Assembly (NCBI GenBank): GCA_016794625.1
Contig: JAEUGY010000047.1
Location: forward strand, 1 to 64,000
Source of the DNA: Opitutaceae bacterium
GTDB lineage: Bacteria > Verrucomicrobiota > Verrucomicrobiia > Opitutales > Opitutaceae
Direction: 5' to 3'
DNA: 64,000 nucleotides
This document shows positions 33,467 to 40,867 of this stretch, in pieces (the stretch's first letter is position 1; each line of letters begins with the position of its first letter). The translations under genes were made by a program, and so were the position numbers. Under the pieces are notes generated by a model. It was not told where the DNA came from, searched no databases, and saw only the letters and a list, made by a program, of their open reading frames with translations.

Positions 33467-34468
33467 CTAGGCGGCCGGCTGCATTTCTCTGGGGATGATC
33501 GGGATGCGCAGCCGTTCGACTCCACGCAGCACGGTGACCATCGCGGTTTCGCCGATGCGGTCGCCGGTGAGGACCTTGTGCAGGTGTTCGACCCGGGGAG
33601 TCGCCGTCTGGTCGAGAGCGATGAGAATGTCCCCTTCCCGCAGTCCGGCGCGGGTGGCCGGACTGTGGGCATCGAGTCCGATGATGAGCACACCCGTGTC
33701 CTGGTGAAGCCGGTACGCGTGGACCAGCTTGCGCAGCAGCGGCACCGTCTGTCCGGCCACGCCGATGAAGCTGCGGCGGATCCGGCCATCCTTGATCAAC
33801 CAGCCGGCGACCCAGCGTGCGATGTTGCTGGCGATCGCGAAGCAGATGCCTTGGGCGGGACGGATGATGGCGGTGTTGACGCCGATGACGGCACCGTGGG
33901 CGTCGAGCAGCGGCCCCCCGGAGTTGCCTGGGTTGAGCGAGGCGTCGGTCTGGATGATGTCATCAATCAGACGTCCCGAACCCGCGCGGAGAGATCGGCC
34001 CAGGCCACTGACGATACCGGCGGTGGCGGTTTGCTGGAAACCCATCGGGCTGCCGATGGCGATGGCGATCTGGCCGGGACGAACCCGCCGGCTGTCGGCG
34101 AGCGACAAGTGGCTGATGTCGTTGGCCTGAGCGCGAAGCACGGCGAGATCCGTGTGGGGATCGTCGCCGATGAGATCGGCGGAAAGGCGCCGGCCGTCCG
34201 CGAGTGCGACGGACAGGCTGCGGGCGCCGTGTACCACATGGCTGTTGGTCAGGAGGTAGCCATCCGGGGAGATGAAGAACCCCGAGCCGCTGCCGCCTTG
34301 GGACTCCGCGCGGGCCTCGATGTGGACCACGGCCTCGCGAGCCCGGTCGATGGCGGAGCTGACAGCCCGCGAGTAGCTGTCAAGTAGGGCACCGTCCCCA
34401 TCCGGCAAAGGTTCGCCCGTGGAAGCCTCGGCCGGTGCGGACAGGTCGTTGAGAAACTGAAGCGTCAT
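33467..34468 (-). CDS. HtrA/DegP-like serine protease with PDZ domain
   Basis: 333 residues from the ATG at 34468. It is a trypsin-like protease with the triad His in LLTNSHVVHG (about 73-82), Asp in HTDLAVLRA (about 104-112) and Ser in NPGNSGGPLLDA (about 179-190). One C-terminal PDZ domain follows (about 235-325, with SPATRAGLREGDILIAL). No signal peptide is visible, so it may be cytosolic or use an unrecognised export signal, unlike classic DegP. It degrades or processes misfolded or regulatory proteins. Confidence 0.9.
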   Translation of the reverse strand: MTLQFLNDLSAPAEASTGEPLPDGDGALLDSYSRAVSSAIDRAREAVVHIEARAESQGGSGSGFFISPDGYLLTNSHVVHGARSLSVALADGRRLSADLIGDDPHTDLAVLRAQANDISHLSLADSRRVRPGQIAIAIGSPMGFQQTATAGIVSGLGRSLRAGSGRLIDDIIQTDASLNPGNSGGPLLDAHGAVIGVNTAIIRPAQGICFAIASNIARWVAGWLIKDGRIRRSFIGVAGQTVPLLRKLVHAYRLHQDTGVLIIGLDAHSPATRAGLREGDILIALDQTATPRVEHLHKVLTGDRIGETAMVTVLRGVERLRIPIIPREMQPAA

Positions 34469-34545
34469 GATACCCGGCAAGGAATGCCAAACCGAATTTC
34501 CCGCAACCGCACCGCAGGGCAAACGACGAACCGGTGAAAAGCATG

Positions 34546-34857
34546 CTAGGACACTGCAAGATCAGCGTACTCAGGGTGACGGCTGATGAAGACGGCGACG
34601 TAGGAACATTGGGGGATCACCCGCCAGCCTCGGCGCCGGGCCTCGTCCAAGGCGGCCCGAACCAAGATCGCCGCGATTCCCCGGCCTCGCCAGGCGTCGG
34701 GCACAAAGGTGTGAGTAAAGGCGACGCGTCCGTCGACCGGTGCGTAGTCCATCACTGCCACGAGGTCTCCTTCGCGCACTTCGAACCGTTGTTCCGCTTC
34801 GTTGTGAACAGGAACGGGCGCAGGCGCGGGAGCAGGGGATGGCGTGGGCGTCTTCAT
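34546..34857 (-). CDS. small GNAT-family N-acetyltransferase
   Basis: 103 residues from the ATG at 34857. After a Pro/Ala-rich N-terminus it has the compact YjdJ-type acetyltransferase core. The acetyl-CoA loop is WRGRGIAAILVRAALDEAR (about 56-74), followed by PQCSYVAVFISRHPEY (about 80-95). This is the short form of the fold (PF14542-like). The substrate is unknown. It is near the HtrA-like gene on the same strand but 77 bp upstream of its start. Confidence 0.85.
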   Translation of the reverse strand: MKTPTPSPAPAPAPVPVHNEAEQRFEVREGDLVAVMDYAPVDGRVAFTHTFVPDAWRGRGIAAILVRAALDEARRRGWRVIPQCSYVAVFISRHPEYADLAVS

Positions 34858-35306
34858 GGCGTTCAACGCAGCGAACCCTTTTGGAAAGGCAAGGCGAGGC
34901 TTGTTCTCAGTGTCGGACCTCACACCGTATTAGGATCGCTTACGTTTGAGGATTAACGAGATGCCAACCTTTTCGGCGATCCCGCATGTGTGACGGACAA
35001 TTCCAGGTTACCTCCGTTCGTTTTTTCCGAAGGGGTGTGCGGATATGACGATTAGCCAAGCAGCGAGGGAAGCGCTAAACTGGGACATGAAGACTGACCG
35101 ATCTCTGATGAATCCTGCGACGTTGCCGATGCTGGACGTGCAACGACACTGGCTACGCATTCCGCGGATCCGGCTCTTTCAAGCTGGAGTGCATCCGTCG
35201 AAGGCGTCGCCGTTTACCTCTCCCGTCCAAACCCCGGCGGAAGTGACCGTGTTTCTGAATGGAAAAATCGTGCGCGTTCCTTCGAAGTAATCGGCGTTCG
35301 TTCATC
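34858..35306. other. intergenic region with a doubtful short frame
   Basis: About 449 bp. A short plus-strand frame (35087-35290, beginning MKTDRSLMNPATLPMLDV) ends just before the LysR gene and could encode a 67-residue protein. There is no recognised domain or ribosome site. Otherwise nothing is seen. Confidence 0.35.
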
Positions 35307-36188
35307 ATGGAACTGTATCAACTGCGTACCTTCGTGGCAGTGGCGGAAGAGGGGATCCTCTCCCGGGCGGCGGAGCGTCTCTTCACCAGCCAGTCTGCCG
35401 TCAGCGCGCAGATCAAGGCGCTGGAGGAGGAGTTTGGGTTGAAGTTGTTCGAGCGGACGCCGGCGGGCATGGTGCTGACGGCGGCGGGGGAGGCCCTCTC
35501 GGATCAGGCGGAACGCCTGCTCGCGGCGTCACGGGATCTGTCCCTCCAGGCGGCGGCCCTCAAGGGAACCGTGTCGGGCAATTTGCGGCTCGGGCTGAAT
35601 AATCCGGCGCGGCTATTGCGTAGCCATGAGATTGTGACAAAGCTGGCGAAATCACATCCGGAGTTGCGCTTTGAACTTTCCTACGGCAGCAGCGGTGCGG
35701 TCCTGCAAGGGCTGGCGAACCGGGATCTGGATGCGGCCTTCTTCGAGGGCACCTGTGAAAATCCCGAAATCGGGGCGGTTGCGCTGACGCACTTCGACAT
35801 TGTGGTGGTCATCCCCAAGGCCTGGGCTTCAGAACTTGCCCGGCCTGACTGGTCACTCCTTCAGGGCAGGCCGTGGGTGTTTGTCTCGCCACTGTGTTCC
35901 TACTACCGGCTGCTGGATCAGCTTTGCCGGCGGGAAGGGCTGGCGTTACAGGCCCGGTTCCAGGTCGAGGAGGACCAGGCGGCCATCGAATTTGTAGCGG
36001 CGGAAATGGCTATCGGAGTCATGTCGCTGGTGCAGCTGGCCATTGCGCCGCAGCGCGACCGTGTCGCCATCTGGCCCCACTTCCGGCACCAGATGCCGCT
36101 GTCGCTCGGTTACTTGCGGGCGCGAGCCGATGAACCGATGGTGCGTGCCTTGCGCGAGGCGGCGAGTGCCGTCTGGGCCGGCGAGTAA
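35307..36188 (+). CDS. LysR-family transcriptional regulator
   Basis: 293 residues from the ATG at 35307. The N-terminal winged HTH is typical: MELYQLRTFVAVAEEGILSR, then AAERLFTSQSAVSAQIKALE and LFERTPAGMVLTAAGE. The C-terminal substrate-binding domain covers about 90-290. It lies 41 bp before the end of moaE, convergent with the molybdenum cofactor cluster. A control link to that cluster is possible but unproven. Classic ModE is not of this family. Confidence 0.9.
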   Translation: MELYQLRTFVAVAEEGILSRAAERLFTSQSAVSAQIKALEEEFGLKLFERTPAGMVLTAAGEALSDQAERLLAASRDLSLQAAALKGTVSGNLRLGLNNPARLLRSHEIVTKLAKSHPELRFELSYGSSGAVLQGLANRDLDAAFFEGTCENPEIGAVALTHFDIVVVIPKAWASELARPDWSLLQGRPWVFVSPLCSYYRLLDQLCRREGLALQARFQVEEDQAAIEFVAAEMAIGVMSLVQLAIAPQRDRVAIWPHFRHQMPLSLGYLRARADEPMVRALREAASAVWAGE

Positions 36189-36228
36189 GCGTCCGGTAAA
36201 GCAGGCACGGCCACACAAGCCGGCGCTG

Positions 36229-36714
36229 CTACCGCGAGGAGCCGCTCGGATCCGGGTGCGATGGAACGCGCGCGGCCGCGGGTTCGGCGAAATCGCCGCG
36301 GGTGGCGCAATTGATCCAGCCGGTCGCGCCGCTGGTGTAGTGTTCCTTCTTCCAGATGGGGACGCGGGCCTTGGTTTCGTCGATGATGGCGCGGCAGGCG
36401 TCAAAGGCGTCGCCGCGGTGCGCCGCCGTCACGCCGACCCAGACCGCGAGTTCGCCGAGCTGGAGAAGTCCGGTGCGGTGCACGCAGGCGGCGCCGAGGA
36501 TCGTGGTGCGCGCCGCGACTTCGGCGAGGATGCGGGCGCCTTCCTTTTCTGCGAGGGCGACGTAGGACTCATACTCCAGGGCCTCGACCGGCTGGCCCTC
36601 GTTGTGATTCCGCACCCAGCCCTGGAACTCGACATAGGCGCCGGCGCGCAGGTCCAGCAACTCACGCGCCAGTGCTGGCGGATCGAGCGGGGCGGTGGAG
36701 ATGCGAAACGTCAT
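36229..36714 (-). CDS. moaE: molybdopterin synthase large subunit MoaE
   Basis: 161 residues from the ATG at 36714. It converts cyclic pyranopterin monophosphate to molybdopterin together with thiocarboxylated MoaD. Family landmarks are AGAYVEFQGWVRNHNEG (about 25-41), LEYESYVALAEKEG, HRTGLLQLGELAVWVGV, and the catalytic VPIWKKEHY (about 120-128) with both Lys. It is the last gene of the moaC-moaD-moaE group, 31 bp after moaD. The C-terminus carries an extra Pro/Ser/Arg tail. Confidence 0.95.
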   Translation of the reverse strand: MTFRISTAPLDPPALARELLDLRAGAYVEFQGWVRNHNEGQPVEALEYESYVALAEKEGARILAEVAARTTILGAACVHRTGLLQLGELAVWVGVTAAHRGDAFDACRAIIDETKARVPIWKKEHYTSGATGWINCATRGDFAEPAAARVPSHPDPSGSSR

Positions 36715-36745
36715 GCGGGGAAAGGTCTGATCGGGAGGATGCGGC

Positions 36746-36988
36746 TCAGCCTCCGGCCACCGGCGGGATGAAGACAAGTTCAGCCCCTTCGCGCAGCGGT
36801 GTGTTCCACGATGCGAACTCCCCGTCAATGGCCACCCGGACGCGATCGACCGGCAGGGTGAAGCCGTGGCGCGCACTCAACTCAGCATAGAGCGCGGCCG
36901 CATCGACGGCCGGGGTGGACAACACTTCGCTGGCGAGACCACGCTGCTCCCGCAACACGGCAAAATAGTGGAGTTGTACCGAGGTCAT
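36746..36988 (-). CDS. moaD: molybdopterin synthase small subunit MoaD
   Basis: 80 residues with the ubiquitin-like fold and the essential C-terminal Gly-Gly (FIPPVAGG). That terminus is adenylated and thiocarboxylated to donate sulfur to MoaE. The start VQLHYFAVLREQRG is typical. Its start codon overlaps the moaC stop by four bases, so the genes are coupled. Confidence 0.95.
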   Translation of the reverse strand: MTSVQLHYFAVLREQRGLASEVLSTPAVDAAALYAELSARHGFTLPVDRVRVAIDGEFASWNTPLREGAELVFIPPVAGG

Positions 36989-37482
36989 GAGGTGGCGGCG
37001 GATGCGAGGAAGTGACTCTTGCCACCGGTTTTTTCAAGCAGGCGGATGGAACCGACCACAATCTCGTGGGAAATGCCCTTGCCCATGTCGTAGAGCGTGA
37101 GCGCGGCGATGCTGGCTCCGGTCAGCGCCTCCATCTCCACTCCGGTCTGACCGTAGGTCTCGGCCCGGCAGGTGATGACCACCTCCATCGATCCGTCTGC
37201 GGCCGCCGGGCGGCTCTCAATCGTCACCTTGCAATCGGTCAGTGGCAGCGGATGGCAGAGCGGGATGAGATCGCTGGTGCGTTTCGCGCCCATGATGCCG
37301 GCGAGGATGGCCGTCTGGAAAATCGGGCCCTTGCGCGTCGCGATGTCACCGTCGCGCAGGAGTCCTGCGAGGACGGACGGCAGCTTCACCACCGCCTCCG
37401 CTCGGGCGGTGCGGTGCGTGACGGGTTTGCCGCCGACATTGACCATGGCGGGCTGACCTTGGGCATCGAGGTGGGTGAACAT
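36985..37482 (-). CDS. moaC: cyclic pyranopterin monophosphate synthase MoaC
   Basis: 165 residues. It completes cyclic pyranopterin monophosphate formation from the MoaA product, in the cytosol. Landmarks are FTHLDAQGQPAMVNVGGKPV at the start, KGPIFQTAILAGIMGAKRT (about 51-69), LIPLCHPLPLTDCKV (about 72-86) and GVEMEALTGASIAALTLYDM (about 114-133). Key Lys and His residues are present. A heptamer microsatellite lies about 75 bp upstream of the start. Confidence 0.95.
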   Translation of the reverse strand: MFTHLDAQGQPAMVNVGGKPVTHRTARAEAVVKLPSVLAGLLRDGDIATRKGPIFQTAILAGIMGAKRTSDLIPLCHPLPLTDCKVTIESRPAAADGSMEVVITCRAETYGQTGVEMEALTGASIAALTLYDMGKGISHEIVVGSIRLLEKTGGKSHFLASAATS

Positions 37483-37556
37483 GGAGGGCGCCAGCCCCGG
37501 TGGGGCTGGAAGTGCGAAGTGCGAAGAGTGAAGAGTGAACCAGAACCGGAGGGCTG

Positions 37557-37618
37557 GAATGACGAATGACGAATGACGAATGACGAATGACGAATGACGA
37601 ATGACGAATGACGAATGA
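37557..37618. repeat. GAATGAC heptamer microsatellite
   Basis: Eight perfect tandem copies of GAATGAC followed by a ninth partial copy. The tract lies between moeA and moaC, about 75 bp upstream of the moaC start. Just beside it is GTGCGAAGTGCGAAGAGTGA, also repetitive. Copy number probably varies by slippage and could alter spacing of a moaC promoter. Confidence 0.95.
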
Positions 37619-37681
37619 GGCCCGCGTGGTGCTAGTGGAACGGGGGTGGAAAGGCGAGGGTTTGGGGGTTCGGTTGGAGGT

Positions 37682-37698
37682 GGCCTCGCTGAGGCCGC
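37682..37698. repeat. partial REPIN-associated module
   Basis: GGCCTCGCTGAGGCCGC at this position matches the third module of the elements at 10.9 kb and 49.2 kb. The other two modules are absent. Confidence 0.4.
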
Positions 37699-37738
37699 GG
37701 GATGGAGGGTCGTTGGCCGTGCAGGAACGATTCCTCAC

Positions 37739-38962
37739 TCAGCTCCAGGCCGTGAAGGGCACGCTGTGGCGGGCGGGAAAGGCCGTTTGCGGAGGGAGCT
37801 CGACGAAGCCGTCGGTACCGATCAAGCCGGCGAAATCACCGGAGGTATTGATCGGGTCAGGGGTGGCCTGCAAAACCCCATCGGGCTGGGAATGGACCTG
37901 GACGGGCAGGAAGCGGGTGAGAAACGGATGCGCATCCACCCCCTCGGCCAGCTGGACCCAGCGTGGCGCGATGGCCGGGCCGCCGCTGGCGCGAAGGAGG
38001 GCGGGCAGGACGTAGCGATGCAGGCAGACGAAACACGACACGGGGTTGCCGGGCAGGGCAAAGACGGGCGTGTGACGACGACTGAGACCGAACCACATCG
38101 GTTTGCCCGGTCGCTGGGCCACGCCGTGGAAGATCTTCTTCACGCCCAGATGGCTCAGGGTCGAAGGCAGGTGATCATGCCGGCCTTTGGATACGCCCCC
38201 GGTGGCGATGACGACGTCGCACTCCGCCAGCACCCGCTGCAGACCCGCTTCGATTTCGGCGGGCACGTCGCGCAGATGCAGCAGCTGCACCAGCGGAAAG
38301 CCGGCCTGGACGAGCACGGCGCGCAGGGCGAGGTCGTTGCTTCGCCGTATCTGGTGTGGTAGTACGGAGGAGGTCACTTCGACGAGTTCGTCACCCGTGG
38401 AAACAACGGCAATCCGCGGCAGTGCGGCGACCGCCACACTGCCCGCGCCGCAAGCGGCGGCGACGGCGATCTCGCGGCCCGACAGGCGGGTGCCGGCCCG
38501 CACCACGATGTCGCCCTGCCGGTGGTCACTGCCTTGGTGGTGCACGGCCGCACCGGGTTGCAGGCGGGTGGCGACTTCGGCGGGCAACGTGACCCTCGAT
38601 CCTTCGCGTTCCGTATCTTCGAACGGAACCACGCAATCGGCGCCCTTGGGCAGCACGGCCCCCGTCATGACCTCGATGCAAGCCTCGGGGTGTTCCGACA
38701 AGGTGCGGGCCATCATGCCGGCCGCCTGAGGGGTGCCCTCGACCTGCAACACGCGGGGGCCGGAGGCGGACCGGGGGTCTCGGGCGGCGCGCAGGGCGAA
38801 ACCGTCCATCGTCACCCGGTCAAATGGTGGCATCGCCCGGTCGGCCAGCACGTTGCATCGCAAATGACGTCCCGCGGCGGAAACCAGGGGACAATCTTCG
38901 GTGGGAAAGGCGGTGATGGCGCCAAAGACCAGCTGGGCGGCCTCGGGAGGGGAGAGTGGCAT
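37739..38962 (-). CDS. moeA: molybdopterin molybdenumtransferase MoeA
   Basis: 407 residues from the ATG at 38962. It inserts molybdate into adenylated molybdopterin. Landmarks are MPPFDRVTMDGFALR (about 44-58), MTGAVLPKGADCVVPFED, RIAVVSTGDELVE, ATGGVSKGRHDHL (about 251-263) and the C-terminal VFALPGNPVSCFVC. All match the family, and length is normal. It is divergent from moaA, and upstream of the moaC-D-E group on the same strand after a 256-bp gap containing a microsatellite. Confidence 0.95.
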   Translation of the reverse strand: MPLSPPEAAQLVFGAITAFPTEDCPLVSAAGRHLRCNVLADRAMPPFDRVTMDGFALRAARDPRSASGPRVLQVEGTPQAAGMMARTLSEHPEACIEVMTGAVLPKGADCVVPFEDTEREGSRVTLPAEVATRLQPGAAVHHQGSDHRQGDIVVRAGTRLSGREIAVAAACGAGSVAVAALPRIAVVSTGDELVEVTSSVLPHQIRRSNDLALRAVLVQAGFPLVQLLHLRDVPAEIEAGLQRVLAECDVVIATGGVSKGRHDHLPSTLSHLGVKKIFHGVAQRPGKPMWFGLSRRHTPVFALPGNPVSCFVCLHRYVLPALLRASGGPAIAPRWVQLAEGVDAHPFLTRFLPVQVHSQPDGVLQATPDPINTSGDFAGLIGTDGFVELPPQTAFPARHSVPFTAWS

Positions 38963-39123
38963 GACAATAACAGGCGAGAGAACCCCCAGCGTGAGGCGCG
39001 GTCCGGGCCGATGCAATCCGGGGCTGACACGGGGGTGAGCCAGCGCGGATGCGAGAGAACATGGGAGTGGAGTTGCGTGCGGGCGTGGTTCCCGTGCATG
39101 GTGTCCGACCTTTCGTCTCTGGC

Positions 39124-40143
39124 ATGCCCACCGGCCCACATGACCGTTACCAACGACCGCTGCGCGACCTGCGCATTTCGGTGACGGATCGTTGCAATTT
39201 CCGGTGTCCCTACTGCATGCCCCGGGAGGTGTTTGGGCTCAATTACCCCTTTCTCAAGGACCCGCAGCTCATGTCGTTGGACGAGATCACGCAGATTGCG
39301 GCCGCATTTGTGGCCTTGGGCGTGGAGAAGATCCGCCTGACCGGAGGGGAACCCCTCTTGCGGACCGATCTGCCGGATCTGGTGCGTGCGCTGAAGCAGG
39401 AGTTGAAGGTGAAGGAAGTCGCGTTGACCACGAACGGATGGTTGTTGGAGAAGCGGGCCGAAGCGCTGCGGGCGGCCGGACTGGATCGCGTCAACGTGTC
39501 CGTGGATTCGCTCGATCCCGACACGGCCGGGCGCATGAACGGCCTCGGTTTTTCGGTCGAGCGTGTGCTCAAGGGCATCGCGGCGGCCGCGGCGGCGGGG
39601 CTTTCGGTCAAAATCAACTGCGTCGTGCAACGGGGGGTCAACGACGGTCAGCTCCTGGACCTGGCCCAGTACTTTCGCGAGCGCAGGCATCCGCTGCGCT
39701 TCATCGAGTTCATGGATGTGGGCAATACCAACCACTGGCAGCGCGACCAGGTCGTGCCGGCGAAGGAGATTGTCGAACGACTGCACGCGCGCTGGCCCTT
39801 GGAGCCGATCGGTCCGGCCTACCGCGGCGAGGTGGCGGCGCGCTATCGGTACGTGGATGGAGGCGGTGAGATCGGACTCATCTCGTCGGTCACCGAGCCC
39901 TTTTGCCGGGATTGTCACCGCGCCCGCCTTTCCGCCGATGGCCGTTTTTTCACCTGCCTGTTTGCCGCGCTCGGCTGGGACGTGCTCGGCGCCCTGCGCG
40001 CCGGGGCCCGGGGGCGGGAGCTGGAGCATTTTCTTGCGCGTATCTGGACCGGACGACTCGATCGCTACAGCGATGAACGCGCCGACCTGCTGGCCCATGG
40101 GGAAATCCGCCCGAAGGCGGAAATGAGCTACCTTGGCGGGTGA
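39124..40143 (+). CDS. moaA: GTP 3',8-cyclase MoaA
   Basis: 339 residues from the ATG at 39124; in-frame ATGs at 39049 and 39061 would add up to 25 unconserved residues. It is a radical SAM enzyme that starts molybdenum cofactor synthesis from GTP. The SAM cluster motif is CNFRCPYC (about 24-31), followed by KIRLTGGEPLLR. The second cluster is CRDCHRARLSADGRFFTC, C-x2-C-x13-C near residue 265. The C-terminus ends SYLGG with the required Gly-Gly. It is divergent from moeA. Confidence 0.95.
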   Translation: MPTGPHDRYQRPLRDLRISVTDRCNFRCPYCMPREVFGLNYPFLKDPQLMSLDEITQIAAAFVALGVEKIRLTGGEPLLRTDLPDLVRALKQELKVKEVALTTNGWLLEKRAEALRAAGLDRVNVSVDSLDPDTAGRMNGLGFSVERVLKGIAAAAAAGLSVKINCVVQRGVNDGQLLDLAQYFRERRHPLRFIEFMDVGNTNHWQRDQVVPAKEIVERLHARWPLEPIGPAYRGEVAARYRYVDGGGEIGLISSVTEPFCRDCHRARLSADGRFFTCLFAALGWDVLGALRAGARGRELEHFLARIWTGRLDRYSDERADLLAHGEIRPKAEMSYLGG

Positions 40144-40249
40144 GAGAGACGGAACAGCCATCGCGCGTGTCGATGGGGGGCATTGAAATTATCGATTCAC
40201 GCCCGCGTCGGAAATCGGTTATTCTGAGAGGCGTAGCATCTACCTCATC

Positions 40250-40816
40250 ATGAAATCTCTCTCTCTTTGGTTCAATGCAGTCGGGCTGGCGGTTGTGCTG
40301 TCGGCTCCGTCCCGCGCCGCGGAACCGGCCCCGGCCTCCGCCGCCTCGTCCCGCGTTGGTGTGTACGATTCGCGTGCCGTGGCCTATGCGCACTTCTGGA
40401 GCGCGGACGAGCAACGCAGCCGCAATGCTGTCATCGCCGAAGGTCGGGCGGCAAAGGCGGCCGGCCAGACTGCGGTCTTCGAGGAAAAGAGTCGCCTCAT
40501 GACGGACTACCAGAAGCGCATGCACGAAGAGGTGTTCAGCGACGCCCCCGCCGTAGAGGCGATGGCGGCGCTCGCGGGGAGAATGCCCGCGCTTCTCGGG
40601 GCGCTGGGCGTCGACCGCCTGGTGTCGAAGTGGGATGAAAAGGCGTTGCAGTCCGTGCCCGAGAAGAGCCGCGTCGATGTCACCGAAAAGCTCGTACGCG
40701 AGTTCATCACCCCGGACGAGAAGCAGCGCAAGGTGCTCGACGCCATGAAGACGACCAAGCCCGTGCCGCGCGGGAAGCTCAACCACGCGAACCTGCACTC
40801 CGCTCCCGTGGCCTAG
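40250..40816 (+). CDS. hypothetical secreted protein
   Basis: 188 residues with a signal peptide (LSLWFNAVGLAVVLSAPSRA). The mature part begins SRVGVYDSRAVAYAHFWS, resembling the start of OmpH/Skp-like chaperone domains. It is helical and Ala/Glu/Lys-rich through about 160. No family is firmly recognised. It stands alone between moaA and the sialidase-esterase gene. Confidence 0.75.
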   Translation: MKSLSLWFNAVGLAVVLSAPSRAAEPAPASAASSRVGVYDSRAVAYAHFWSADEQRSRNAVIAEGRAAKAAGQTAVFEEKSRLMTDYQKRMHEEVFSDAPAVEAMAALAGRMPALLGALGVDRLVSKWDEKALQSVPEKSRVDVTEKLVREFITPDEKQRKVLDAMKTTKPVPRGKLNHANLHSAPVA

Positions 40817-40867
40817 GCCGCGGCGCGGAAGGGTCCCCGGTGCGATCGATCCGCCCCGATCCGGGCC

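Noticed and set aside
37557-37618. Heptamer tract as a CRISPR array or coding repeat
   Set aside because: Units are only 7 bp with no spacers, and open frames through it are just the repeat translated.
38963-39123. Molybdenum cofactor riboswitch between moeA and moaA
   Set aside because: The region is GC-rich, but the conserved segments of that RNA were not seen.
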